DNA of 54,671 bases from Cyclobacteriaceae bacterium. Lineage in GTDB: Bacteria > Bacteroidota > Bacteroidia > Cytophagales > Cyclobacteriaceae. The stretch covers positions 1 through 54,671 of the forward strand of contig JANXYC010000069.1 of assembly GCA_025350305.1 (NCBI GenBank), given 5' to 3'. Shown piece by piece: positions 32,757 through 41,959 of this stretch. The number at the start of each line of letters is the position of its first letter. Within the stretch, counting starts at the first letter, position 1. The position numbers and the translations under genes are program-made. Under the pieces are notes generated by a model. It did not search any database. It was not told the DNA's origin and worked only from the letters and a program-made list of their open reading frames with translations.

Positions 32757-34481
32757 ATGCCTGACAAATTACAAATCCCCCGGCGCCCCACCCGCGCATT
32801 TCTAAAAGAATCATTTACAATTACCAGATGGGGGGAGCTGAAACCTTACTTCGATGCCCTTCTCAGCAGTGATATCAATTCTTTGGCTGAACTCAAGCAC
32901 TGGCTCAGGGACCGTAGCGAACTGGAATCAGTCATCAGTGAGGATCTCGGCTGGCGCTACATCCATATGACATGCTACACTGAAAATAAGGCATATAGCG
33001 AACGATATCAGGACTTTATTCAAAACATCCAGCCGCAGATTGCCCCGGTGGCAGATCAACTCAATAAAAAAGCGGCCGCATCGCCATTTCTTTCAGCACT
33101 CTCAGACGAACCAGGCTTCGATATCCTGGTACGCAACCTGAAAAAAGATATTGAAATTTTCCGCGAGAAAAACGTGCCCATCTTCACAGAGATTAACACC
33201 GAAACGCAGAAGTATACCCAAATCTCCGGTGCTATGACGATCGAGTGGAAAGGACAGGAACTGACACTGCAACAGGCATCCGTATTATTATTGGACGCTG
33301 ATCGCAACGTAAGAGAAGAAATCTATAACAAAATCACGCAGCGACGACTCAAAGACAAAGAATCACTGGAAGCGTTGTACACGAAACTTATCCAACTGCG
33401 TCATCGTGTGGCGTTGAACGCCGGCTTTGCCAACTTCCGTGATTACATGTTCAAGGCATACGGCCGCTTTGACTATTCTCCTAAAGATTGTTTTGCTTTT
33501 CATGATTCGATTTCTTCAGAAGTAGTGCCCGTGCTCGAAGAACTTGCCGAAAACCGAAAAGATCAATTGCAAGTTGATACGCTTCGTCCGTGGGACAAAG
33601 CCGTGGATACTGCCGGTCGTCCTGCACTTAAAGCATTTGATGGTGGTAAAGACCTTACGGAAAAATCAATAGAATGCTTTCGCAAACTCGATCCATTTCT
33701 CGGCGAGTGCCTCCAGATCATGAATGCAATGGGGCATCTTGACCTGGAATCACGCAAGGGAAAGGCACCGGGTGGTTACAATTATCCGTTGGCAGAAATC
33801 GGTGTACCATTCATTTTTATGAATGCGACTTCCACCCTGCGCGACATGACCACGATCATGCACGAGGGCGGTCACGCTGTCCATAATTTTCTAACGAAAG
33901 ATTTGTCCCTTGGTGATTTTAAGAGTCCACCAATGGAAGTGGCTGAACTTGCTTCCATGTCGATGGAGCTGATCTCCATGGATCATTGGGATGTATTTTT
34001 CCGAAATCCAGAGGATCTTGCCCGTTCAAAAATGGAACAGTTGGAAGACATCATCGAGACACTTCCCTGGGTCGCAACGATCGATAAATTCCAGCATTGG
34101 GTTTATGAGCATCCGGATCACACGCCCGCGCAAAGAAAAAGTAACTGGAATAGAATCTTTCATGAATTTGCGGACACCGTCACGGATTGGCGGGGCCTGG
34201 AGGAGGCGAAGGATTATTTGTGGCAGAAGCAATTGCACCTGTATGAAGTACCCTTCTACTATATCGAGTATGGAATGGCACAACTCGGTGCCATCGCGAT
34301 CTGGCGAAATTTCAAAAGCGATAAAAAGCAAGGACTGGATGGTTATCTGAACGCTTTAAAGTTGGGCAACCTTCATACCATACCCGAGATTTACCGTGCC
34401 GCCGGAATAAAATTTGATTTTAGCAAATCGTACATCCGGGAGTTGATGAGTTTTGTACGGGAAGAGATAAGTGCTACTTAA
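32757..34481 (+). CDS. M3-family oligoendopeptidase (PepF-like)
   Basis: This 574-aa cytoplasmic zinc peptidase has the active-site motif HEGGH at about residues 369-373 (TTIMHEGGHAVHNF) and the downstream Glu ligand region EVAELASMSMELIS. An N-terminal oligoendopeptidase-F helical domain is also present, and the length matches family norms. It degrades short peptides. It lies alone after a 100-bp gap and is followed by a convergent gene. Confidence 0.93.
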   Translation: MPDKLQIPRRPTRAFLKESFTITRWGELKPYFDALLSSDINSLAELKHWLRDRSELESVISEDLGWRYIHMTCYTENKAYSERYQDFIQNIQPQIAPVADQLNKKAAASPFLSALSDEPGFDILVRNLKKDIEIFREKNVPIFTEINTETQKYTQISGAMTIEWKGQELTLQQASVLLLDADRNVREEIYNKITQRRLKDKESLEALYTKLIQLRHRVALNAGFANFRDYMFKAYGRFDYSPKDCFAFHDSISSEVVPVLEELAENRKDQLQVDTLRPWDKAVDTAGRPALKAFDGGKDLTEKSIECFRKLDPFLGECLQIMNAMGHLDLESRKGKAPGGYNYPLAEIGVPFIFMNATSTLRDMTTIMHEGGHAVHNFLTKDLSLGDFKSPPMEVAELASMSMELISMDHWDVFFRNPEDLARSKMEQLEDIIETLPWVATIDKFQHWVYEHPDHTPAQRKSNWNRIFHEFADTVTDWRGLEEAKDYLWQKQLHLYEVPFYYIEYGMAQLGAIAIWRNFKSDKKQGLDGYLNALKLGNLHTIPEIYRAAGIKFDFSKSYIRELMSFVREEISAT

Positions 34482-34528
34482 CCGGATGCGTCCCGCATTC
34501 CGGCTCCCCCCGGCGAACTCACGAACGA

Positions 34529-34978
34529 TCAGCAAGTATGATCATAGACCGCGACCCACTTGCCGTTTATTTTTTTAAAGATGAGTGTAAACACGCCATC
34601 CAGGTTACCGCTGGCGCGTGTGAGATGGTAGCGGCCCATCACCAGAAAATTCACCGACGATAGGGGTGTAGCCTGTAAAATTTCAAAGCTCAACGTGCCC
34701 ATGGCGGCGCGGTCCGGGTATCCGGTTTTATAACCTTCGAGTGTTTCCTGCCATCCGTGGTTGATGCCCCGCGAACTCATAAATTGCAAGGAGTCCGATT
34801 TCCAATAGCCCTCCATGAATGAATCAATGTCGCCGTTGTTCCAGGCTATCTGTTCCGATTTCAAGACCGCTCGGATGGCCTCTTCTTCGGCTTTGGCATC
34901 AAAATTTGGTTTGGAGAATCGAAAGCAGGCGCCGACGATCAAAGAAATCAACACGAGTGTAGGGAATCTTAATTTCAT
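34529..34978 (-). CDS. SnoaL/DUF4440-like lipoprotein
   Basis: A lipobox (LIVGAC) is followed by an NTF2-like cone fold: EEEAIRAVLKSEQIAWNNGDIDSFMEGYW, then LQFMSSRG and FTLIFKKINGKWVAVYDHTC. DUF4440 proteins are stress-related or ligand-binding, often with no known reaction. It is divergent from the YfhO-like gene, with 55 bp between starts. Confidence 0.85.
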   Translation of the reverse strand: MKLRFPTLVLISLIVGACFRFSKPNFDAKAEEEAIRAVLKSEQIAWNNGDIDSFMEGYWKSDSLQFMSSRGINHGWQETLEGYKTGYPDRAAMGTLSFEILQATPLSSVNFLVMGRYHLTRASGNLDGVFTLIFKKINGKWVAVYDHTC

Positions 34979-35033
34979 AGAAGTAGGGTTAAGCCGATTA
35001 AAGTTAATATCCTATTTTGCACCTTTTATAGCT

Positions 35034-37478
35034 ATGAAGAAAATAAAATTCAACGATGTCTTGCCGCACGTACTGGCGGTCCTGGTATTCCTTGTAGTAA
35101 TCCTTACGTTTTTTAGTCCTCTTTTCTTTGAAAATAGGGAACTCGGGCAGCATGATATACAGCAGCACATTGGCTCCAGCAAAGCCTTGCGTGATTACCG
35201 TGATGCCACGGGCGAGGAGGGTTTGTGGGCCGAATCGATGTTCAGCGGCATGCCAGCATATCTGGTTAATCTACAATGGAGTGACGGAGTCGTGGTGGCA
35301 ATGAAGAAAGCGCTGTCACTCTTTTTGCCTCACCCCGTCCGGAACATCTTTGCTGCTTTTATTTGCTATTATATTTTGCTGCTCGCCTTTCGCGTGAGAC
35401 CTTATCTTGCCATTGCCGGTGCGCTGGCATTTGGCTTGTCCTCGTACATGATTATTGGTTTGTCGGCGGGACACAATGCGCGCATTGGAGCGATCGCATT
35501 TATGCCGTTGGTGATGGCGGGTATTCATCTCGTATTTAGTGGGAAGAGAGTCTTAGGCTTTGGTGTAACCGCAGCGGGACTTGCTCTCCAGCTTCGCGAA
35601 AATCACCTCCAGATTACGTATTACCTGATGTTGATTGTGGCCGTTTACGGATTGGTCCAACTCATCACAGCTGTCCGCGAGAAACAACTTAAAGAATTCT
35701 ATAAATCATTGATGGTCCTGATCCCGGCTGCGATCATTGCTGCAGCCACGTTCTTTGGGCAATTCTGGGCGATTACGGAGTACACACGATATTCCAGCCG
35801 TGGCCCTTCCGAATTGGTAAAGCCAGGCCAAACGAGCGGGGAAACAGGATTGAGTAAAGCATATGCCTTTGTCTATAATTATGGCATCCTCGAGCCAATG
35901 ACGTTGTTGATTCCTGGGTTTTACGGTGGCAGCAGCGGAAAGTATTTTGTGCAGGACCAAAAGAGCAATTCCTATAAAGCCATCATGAATTCCGGAAATA
36001 ATGAGATGGCGAATCAGCTTGCGCCGTATACTTCTGGTTATTGGGGCCCACAGTCATCCACAGTTGGTCCTTATTATAGCGGCGCTATTATCTTTTTTCT
36101 TTTCGTACTCGGAATTTTATTTGCTGACAGGAAATATGTGGTATGGCTGGTACCCCTCAGCGCACTGAGTCTCATGTTGAGTTGGGGTGACAGTTTCTCT
36201 TTCTTCAACTATTTCATGTTTGATTATTTTCCAGGCTATAACAAATTCAGGTCCGTGAATTTTGCGTTGGTGATCATTCTTTTCTCCATGCCGCTGTTAG
36301 GAATGATTGGTCTCGAGAAAGTATTGACCGTTGGAGTCAATCCCGAAACAAGGAAGAAACTTGTCATTGCAGTAGCGGTTTCCGGGGGTCTGTGCTTGTT
36401 GATCCTTGTGTTTGCTGGAATGGGTAGCTTTATGAAGCAAGGCGAGTCGCAATTGCCGCCCTGGTTTCTCAGTGCATTGCGCGATGACAGGAAAAGTTTG
36501 CTTCGCGGAGATGCGTTCCGGTCACTTGCCTTTATCTTCTCCATTTTTATTCTGCTGGTGCTGAATGTCCCTAAAAAGATTTCACTTTTTGGATTTTATG
36601 CATTTCTTGGATTCATGATCACCGTTGACCTGGCTGTAGTGGATAAGCGCTATTTTACAAAAGAAAATTATCAGCGCAAGCGTGAAGTCGTCTTTGATGC
36701 CACCCCTGCTGACGAGGAGATCCTAAAAGACCAAAGTCACTACCGGGTCTATAATACTCAAAGCCCCATGGCGGAAGCAGGAACTTCGTATTATCACCAA
36801 TCACTGGGCGGCTATCATGGTGCGAAAATGAGACGCTACCAGGATTTGTATGATTCGCTCATTTTCAGGGAAACGAGAGAATTATTCGGTGAGGCACAAC
36901 AGGGCAAGTTGGATTTTAAGAAGTATGGCGCGCTGAACATGTTGAATGTAAAATACATTGTGTACGGTCCGGAAAAAAATGCGATCATTCCAAATTTTAG
37001 TGCAAACGGTCCGGCCTGGTTTGTCAATCAAGTGGTAATTGTTAATTCACCTACCGAAGAACTCAAAAAAGTGGGCGAGGTGAACACAAAAGAGGTAGCC
37101 GTTATTGATAATTCCAAATTCCAGGTGGAAGGACGAACGATACAAATCGACAGTGCTGCTGCAATTGCATTGATCGATCAAAAACCTTATTGGCTGAAGT
37201 ATGAATCTCAGTCGTCAACCGATGGAGTAGCTGTTTTTTCAGAGATTTATTACCCGAAAGGCTGGCATGCATTCATCGATGGCAAGGAAGTAACCATCCT
37301 GCGGACGGATTATGTGCTGCGTGCTCTGGAGGTTCCGGCGGGCAAACATGTTATTGAATTCAAGTTTGAACCAAAGCCTTATATTGTTGGTAATAAAATA
37401 ACGTTGGCATCGGGCTGGGTGTTATTAATTGTGGTTGTTGCATGCTTAGGTATGGAGTTGCGGAAGCTTCGAAGCTGA
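35034..37478 (+). CDS. YfhO-family multi-pass membrane protein
   Basis: The ATG at 35034 (MKKIKFNDVLPHVLAV) gives 814 aa; an upstream extension would overlap the divergent gene. It has about 12-13 hydrophobic helices, a periplasmic loop with GPSELVKPG, and PGFYGGSSGK. A C-terminal soluble domain has LGGYHGAKMRRYQDLYD and FSEIYYPKGWHAFIDGKE, the usual YfhO end. YfhO-type proteins are GT-C-like and in Firmicutes take part in glycosylating lipoteichoic acid; the Bacteroidetes role is unknown. Confidence 0.92.
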   Translation: MKKIKFNDVLPHVLAVLVFLVVILTFFSPLFFENRELGQHDIQQHIGSSKALRDYRDATGEEGLWAESMFSGMPAYLVNLQWSDGVVVAMKKALSLFLPHPVRNIFAAFICYYILLLAFRVRPYLAIAGALAFGLSSYMIIGLSAGHNARIGAIAFMPLVMAGIHLVFSGKRVLGFGVTAAGLALQLRENHLQITYYLMLIVAVYGLVQLITAVREKQLKEFYKSLMVLIPAAIIAAATFFGQFWAITEYTRYSSRGPSELVKPGQTSGETGLSKAYAFVYNYGILEPMTLLIPGFYGGSSGKYFVQDQKSNSYKAIMNSGNNEMANQLAPYTSGYWGPQSSTVGPYYSGAIIFFLFVLGILFADRKYVVWLVPLSALSLMLSWGDSFSFFNYFMFDYFPGYNKFRSVNFALVIILFSMPLLGMIGLEKVLTVGVNPETRKKLVIAVAVSGGLCLLILVFAGMGSFMKQGESQLPPWFLSALRDDRKSLLRGDAFRSLAFIFSIFILLVLNVPKKISLFGFYAFLGFMITVDLAVVDKRYFTKENYQRKREVVFDATPADEEILKDQSHYRVYNTQSPMAEAGTSYYHQSLGGYHGAKMRRYQDLYDSLIFRETRELFGEAQQGKLDFKKYGALNMLNVKYIVYGPEKNAIIPNFSANGPAWFVNQVVIVNSPTEELKKVGEVNTKEVAVIDNSKFQVEGRTIQIDSAAAIALIDQKPYWLKYESQSSTDGVAVFSEIYYPKGWHAFIDGKEVTILRTDYVLRALEVPAGKHVIEFKFEPKPYIVGNKITLASGWVLLIVVVACLGMELRKLRS

Positions 37479-37498
37479 TGCAAAGAATCTTAGTAAAA

Positions 37499-37587
37499 GG
37501 GCGTCTCTAAAAACTCCTTGTACCCTTCTCTTTCCGGAGAAGGGTGACGGGTTGAGGCCATAAAAGGCAAGGTTTTTAGAGAAGCCC
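37499..37587. mobile_element. MITE family B, copy 1 (IS-related ends)
   Basis: This 89-bp element has ends GGGCGTCTCTAAAAAC and GTTTTTAGAGAAGCCC and an internal hairpin (CCCTTCTC...GAGAAGGG). It is nearly identical to the reverse complement of 46534-46621. The ends also match the probable IS end at 121-137, so it is probably mobilised by that IS type. Confidence 0.82.
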
Positions 37588-37639
37588 AAAAGTAATTACC
37601 TTCGATTTATGAAAACAATGCTGCTTAAATATTGGCACG

Positions 37640-37674
37640 AATGCCAACGGCTAACGGCCAAAAGCCAATAGAAA
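37640..37674. repeat. GCCA heptad array
   Basis: Units read AATGCCA-ACGGCTA-ACGGCCA-AAAGCCA-ATAGAAA, exactly 7 bp apart. A separate period-6 CCTAAT run follows at 37707-37725, before galactokinase. The rest of 37588-37742 is empty. Confidence 0.6.
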
Positions 37675-37742
37675 ATCAAGAGAAAGATTTAACCGTGTTG
37701 AGTCCTGCCTAATCCTAATCCTAATAATATCAAGTGAGCGAC

Positions 37743-38912
37743 ATGACACCAACCCAGACTCACATCATTACTCAAAAATTTCAGGAACGATTTAAAAAGA
37801 AACCCTCTCTCTTTATCGCCCCCGGGCGCATCAACCTCATCGGCGAACACATCGATTACAACGAAGGCTTTGTCATGCCGGCCGCCATCGACAAGCACTT
37901 TGTGTTTGCGGTAGCGCCCGGCGGAAATGACAAGTGCAATATTTATGCGCACAACTATGAAGAAGGCGTTTCCTTCTCCATCCATGACCTGCATCCTGGA
38001 GAAGCCTGGATCAATTATCTTATGGGAGTTCTCGATGGTTTCAGACGTCAGGACCTGTTGAAGGGTGGCGTTGATTGCGTGTTTGGAGGAAACATCCCAT
38101 CGGGTGCGGGAATGTCCTCATCAGCAGCCTTATGCTGCGGATTTGGTTTTGCTTTAAATGAAATTTTTAGCATGGGCCTCGACCGGAAGGCGTTGGCGCA
38201 GATAGCCCAATATGCGGAACACGAGTTTGCCGGCGTGAATTGCGGGATCATGGATCAGTATGCTAGTTTGTTTGGTGAAAAAAATTCTGCTCTGCTGCTG
38301 GATTGCAGAAACCTTACCCATGAAGTACTGCCCTTTAATTTCTCATCGCATTCCCTTTTACTGGTGGATACCAAGATCAAACATGCGTTGAGCGCTACGG
38401 CATACAATGATAGGCGGGAGACCTGTGAAAAGGGAGTGAAGATGATCCGGAAGAAATACCCGCTTGTAAATTCCCTGCGCGACGTTACAAGAACAATGGT
38501 ATATGAGACTCAGGACCAACTTGGGGAAGATATTTTTATTAAATGTCTCTTTGTGGTAGCGGAAATTGGCCGTGCACAAAAAGCAGGTGAGCTGTTGAAG
38601 CGAAATGATTGGAAGGGTTTCGGAGAATTAATGTACGAGGCACATTGGGGTCTCAGCCAGGCATATGAGGTGAGCTGTGAGGAACTGGACTACCTGGTCA
38701 TGCTGGCAGAAGAGGATAAGGATATGGTTCCGGGTTCCCGGATGATGGGTGGTGGATTTGGAGGTTGTACGATCAACCTGATCGATAAAGACAAGGAAGC
38801 GATTTTTAAGGAGATTGTTTGCCAAAGATATTTTGCTACTTTTAAAAAAGAACCTGATTTTTATTCAGTAAAACTTTCACAGGGTGTCCATAAACTTATG
38901 AGCGAATCTTAA
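37743..38912 (+). CDS. galK: Galactokinase
   Basis: This GHMP kinase has the galactokinase signature GRINLIGEHIDYNEG near the start, the phosphate-binding loop GGNIPSGAGMSSSAAL and the motif GGGFGGCTINL near the end. The length of 389 aa (ATG at 37743; a GTG at 37734 is an alternative) is normal. It phosphorylates galactose to galactose-1-phosphate in the Leloir pathway. It lies 36 bp before a Na+/sugar symporter, together an uptake-and-activation pair. No galT or galE is in the window. Its stop codon lies in a heptad array. Confidence 0.95.
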   Translation: MTPTQTHIITQKFQERFKKKPSLFIAPGRINLIGEHIDYNEGFVMPAAIDKHFVFAVAPGGNDKCNIYAHNYEEGVSFSIHDLHPGEAWINYLMGVLDGFRRQDLLKGGVDCVFGGNIPSGAGMSSSAALCCGFGFALNEIFSMGLDRKALAQIAQYAEHEFAGVNCGIMDQYASLFGEKNSALLLDCRNLTHEVLPFNFSSHSLLLVDTKIKHALSATAYNDRRETCEKGVKMIRKKYPLVNSLRDVTRTMVYETQDQLGEDIFIKCLFVVAEIGRAQKAGELLKRNDWKGFGELMYEAHWGLSQAYEVSCEELDYLVMLAEEDKDMVPGSRMMGGGFGGCTINLIDKDKEAIFKEIVCQRYFATFKKEPDFYSVKLSQGVHKLMSES

Positions 38913-38942
38913 ACCTTAAACCTTGAACCTTGAACCTAATTC
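38908..38942. repeat. CTTAAAC/CTTGAAC heptad array between galK and the symporter
   Basis: Two CTTAAAC units, two CTTGAAC units and CTAATTC follow in perfect 7-bp register. The galK stop codon (38910-38912) lies in the first unit. The array fills nearly the whole intergenic gap. Confidence 0.75.
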
Positions 38943-38948
38943 TCCCCC

Positions 38949-40622
38949 ATGCAAAAACTCACAAGCCTCGACTACGGTGTCTTCTTTGTATACTTCATCA
39001 TCGTGGCCACCTATGGCTATTGGATTTACAATCGTAAAAGAAAACTGCAATCTGACTCGAAAGATTTTTTTCTAGCGGAGGGCTCACTCACGTGGTGGGC
39101 GATCGGAGCCTCCTTGATTGCTTCCAACATTTCGGCAGAACAAATGATTGGAATGTCGGGAAATGGCTTCAAGATGGGATTGGCTATCGCGGCGTACGAA
39201 TGGATGGCGGCGGCAACCCTCATCGTAGTGGCGGTTTTCTTTTTGCCGATTTACCTCCAAAATAAGATTTACACCATGCCGCAATTCCTGCGGCAGCGAT
39301 ACAACAACACGGTGGCTATGATCATGGCACTATTCTGGCTTTCACTGTATGTGATTGTAAACCTGACTTCGATCTTATTCCTGGGTGCCTTGGCAGTCAG
39401 CACAATTTCCGGATTGAATTTTACCCTTTGCATGATTTTCCTGGCGGGCTTTGCCATCATCATCACCCTCGGCGGAATGAAGGTGATTGGTTACACCGAT
39501 GTTATCCAGGTGTTCTTTCTCGTGCTCGGTGGACTTGCAACCACGTACCTCGCCCTCAATCTTGTGTCCGAACATTTCAATACGACCGGTACGATGAAAG
39601 GCCTAAGTTTTTTGATGAGCGAATCGAGCGATCACTTTCACATGATTTTTGATCAATCCAATCCGAACTATGTCAGTCTTCCGGGGTTGACTGTGTTGAT
39701 CGGTGCGATGTGGGTTGTTAACTTGAATTACTGGGGATGCAATCAATATATTACACAGCGTGCCCTTGGTGCCGATTTACCCACTGCACGTACGGGGTTG
39801 CTCTTTGCTGCTTTTCTGAAACTGTTGATGCCCGTCATTGTGGTGCTGCCTGGTATCGCGGCCTTTGTTCTTTGGAAGAATGGGATGTTCCAGCAAGACA
39901 TGCTGGCCGGCGGTGAAATTAATCCGGACCGCGCGTATCCTGTATTGTTGAATTTATTGCCGACCGGGTTGAAAGGACTTTCATTTGCCGCTTTGACCGC
40001 AGCGGTGGTGGCGTCCCTTGCCGGCAAAGCCAATAGCATATCTACCATATTTACGCTTGATATTTATAAGAACTTCATTAATAAAGAGGCGACAGAAAAA
40101 TCGCTGGTATGGACAGGACGAGTGGCGGTAGTGGTCGCTATGATTCTTGCGATTATTATTGCTCCGTTTCTTGGCATCGATAAAAAGGGCGGATTTGAAT
40201 TCATCCAGGAATATACTGGTTTTGTGTCGCCAGGAATTTTTGCCATGTTCATTATGGGATTCTTCTGGAAGCGCACGACAGTAAATGCCGCGTTGTTTGC
40301 CATCATCGGCGGCTTTGCACTATCGGTCTTCTTCAAGTTTTTGCCTGACTATGCGGACGTTTCATTCTTACAGTCTTCTGGATTTGCTGCGCTTAATCCT
40401 GCATCCGGTGTGATTGAAATTCCATTCCTTGACCGGATGGGTTTTGTATTTGTCATTTGTGTGGTGGTTATGATAACCATTAGTTTATTGACACCAGCGC
40501 ACCTTCAGCCAAAAGATACCCTCCATGTAGACATCAAAATGTTTAAGACCAGCACCGGCTTCACGGTAGGAGCGTTGGTGGTAATTGTGATCCTGGCCAT
40601 TCTCTACATCAGTTTCTGGTAA
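38949..40622 (+). CDS. Sodium/sugar symporter (SGLT-type, SSS family)
   Basis: The protein is 557 aa with about 13-14 membrane helices. SSS-family blocks include LTWWAIGASLIASNISAEQM (first core helix, Na+ site), GMKVIGYTDVIQVF and AALTAAVVASLAGKANSIST. The similarity type is vSGLT of Vibrio, a galactose transporter. Together with the galactokinase just upstream this suggests galactose uptake, but the sugar is inferred from context. Confidence 0.92.
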   Translation: MQKLTSLDYGVFFVYFIIVATYGYWIYNRKRKLQSDSKDFFLAEGSLTWWAIGASLIASNISAEQMIGMSGNGFKMGLAIAAYEWMAAATLIVVAVFFLPIYLQNKIYTMPQFLRQRYNNTVAMIMALFWLSLYVIVNLTSILFLGALAVSTISGLNFTLCMIFLAGFAIIITLGGMKVIGYTDVIQVFFLVLGGLATTYLALNLVSEHFNTTGTMKGLSFLMSESSDHFHMIFDQSNPNYVSLPGLTVLIGAMWVVNLNYWGCNQYITQRALGADLPTARTGLLFAAFLKLLMPVIVVLPGIAAFVLWKNGMFQQDMLAGGEINPDRAYPVLLNLLPTGLKGLSFAALTAAVVASLAGKANSISTIFTLDIYKNFINKEATEKSLVWTGRVAVVVAMILAIIIAPFLGIDKKGGFEFIQEYTGFVSPGIFAMFIMGFFWKRTTVNAALFAIIGGFALSVFFKFLPDYADVSFLQSSGFAALNPASGVIEIPFLDRMGFVFVICVVVMITISLLTPAHLQPKDTLHVDIKMFKTSTGFTVGALVVIVILAILYISFW

Positions 40623-40639
40623 ACTGGCGAAGCAATAAT

Positions 40640-40855
40640 TAGTCCTACTTTGTCAAGTTAGGCAATCTATTGAATAGCATAAGGCTGCAGCCCGAAGAGC
40701 GAATCAGAAGTATGGTCACAAAGAACACAACGAACCACTACGAGTACTACGAAATCGAGGTGCAGCGGATCATTGGCTCTGTTTCGTTGTGCTCGTTGTG
40801 TTATCTTCGTGCTCGTTGTGACCCCAAAAATCTAAAATATGACAAAGTAGGATTA
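40640..40855. mobile_element. MITE family A, copy 2
   Basis: This 216-bp element has ends TAGTCCTACTTTGTCA and TGACAAAGTAGGATTA (15 of 16 matching) and TA at both outer edges. It is the inverted copy of 30113-30327, with similarity along the full length. It fills the gap between the symporter and the WYL regulator. The 66-codon frame inside it (40670-40870) is a by-product. Confidence 0.88.
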
Positions 40856-40944
40856 GAAGATGAGAATTAAGAAGCGACAGCAATCTATTCCCAACTTCTC
40901 AGCTCCTCAATTCTCAACTCCTCAAATTTGTTTATTTTTATTCA

Positions 40945-41913
40945 ATGAATCGCATTGATCGCCTCACTGCAATTTTGATCCAACTGCAATCCAAAAAGAT
41001 TGTAAAAGCAGAAGAGATTGCGGACCGGTTTGAAATCAGCCTGCGCACCGTTTATCGCGATGTAAAGGCCCTTATGGAGGCGGGTGTGCCGATCGGATCC
41101 GAGGCAGGTAAGGGTTATTTTATCGTGGATGGCTATCATCTGCCCCCCGTGATGTTTAATCAGGCGGAGGCCAGCGCTATGCTGGTGGCTGGAAAGCTGG
41201 TGGAAAAAATGACGGACCAATCCGTCAGGAAAGCATTTGAGTCAGCGCTGTTGAAAATTAAATCGGTACTGAACGATTCAGAAAAGGACTACATGGAGAT
41301 GCTCCAGGCCTCGGTTGAGGTGGGCCGGATGCCCATGCCGGAGTCAGCAAAATTTCCAAATAATTTCTTAACGGAAATTCAGAAAGCCCTGGTCAACAAG
41401 GAAGTGTTGGAGATTGAATATCACTCCACCCGGGAAGAACTCACACGGCGTGAGGTCGAGCCCATTGGCATTCAGTATTACAGCGGTGCATGGCACGTGA
41501 TCGCATGGTGCAGGTTGCGCAGCGGCTATCGTGATTTCAGGGCGGACAGGATTAAGACACTCACCAACAGTGAAAAGAAATTTGATGGGCGCAATCTTAT
41601 CAGTTTACAAGAGTACCTTCATTCATTGATGCAATCCTATCAAGAACTTCAGAAGGCCGTGGTGATTTTTGATAAATCAATTTTCAAATACCGTCGGTAC
41701 ATTTACGGTTTTGCTTCCGAAGAGGATTTGGGCGACCGCGTCCGCATGACGTTCCTGGTCGATAATGTTAATTGGTTGGCGCGGTGGCTGCTTTCATTTG
41801 GTAGTGCGGTGGAGGTGGAACAGCCTGAACAACTCCGGGAAATTTTGGCTGAACTCGCGGAGGAACTACACGAACATTACGTCAATACTTCTGTTGGACC
41901 ACTTGTACAGTAA
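40945..41913 (+). CDS. WYL-domain transcription regulator (YafY-like)
   Basis: Residues 1-60 form a winged helix-turn-helix (RLTAILIQLQSKKIVKAEEI, FEISLRTVYRDVKALMEAGV). Residues about 140-205 form the WYL domain (LEIEYHS, VEPIGIQYYSGAWHVIAWCR, FRADRI), followed by a WCX C-terminal domain. These act as ligand-sensing repressors or activators. Target genes are unknown; it lies 46 bp upstream of a Tat-signal PLP enzyme and probably controls it. Confidence 0.92.
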   Translation: MNRIDRLTAILIQLQSKKIVKAEEIADRFEISLRTVYRDVKALMEAGVPIGSEAGKGYFIVDGYHLPPVMFNQAEASAMLVAGKLVEKMTDQSVRKAFESALLKIKSVLNDSEKDYMEMLQASVEVGRMPMPESAKFPNNFLTEIQKALVNKEVLEIEYHSTREELTRREVEPIGIQYYSGAWHVIAWCRLRSGYRDFRADRIKTLTNSEKKFDGRNLISLQEYLHSLMQSYQELQKAVVIFDKSIFKYRRYIYGFASEEDLGDRVRMTFLVDNVNWLARWLLSFGSAVEVEQPEQLREILAELAEELHEHYVNTSVGPLVQ

Positions 41914-41959
41914 ATAGAATGAAGTGAAAAGATTGTTGGTTGGACAAAAAAATAATAAA

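Noticed and set aside
40670-40870. 66-codon frame
   Set aside because: It lies almost entirely within MITE family A copy 2.
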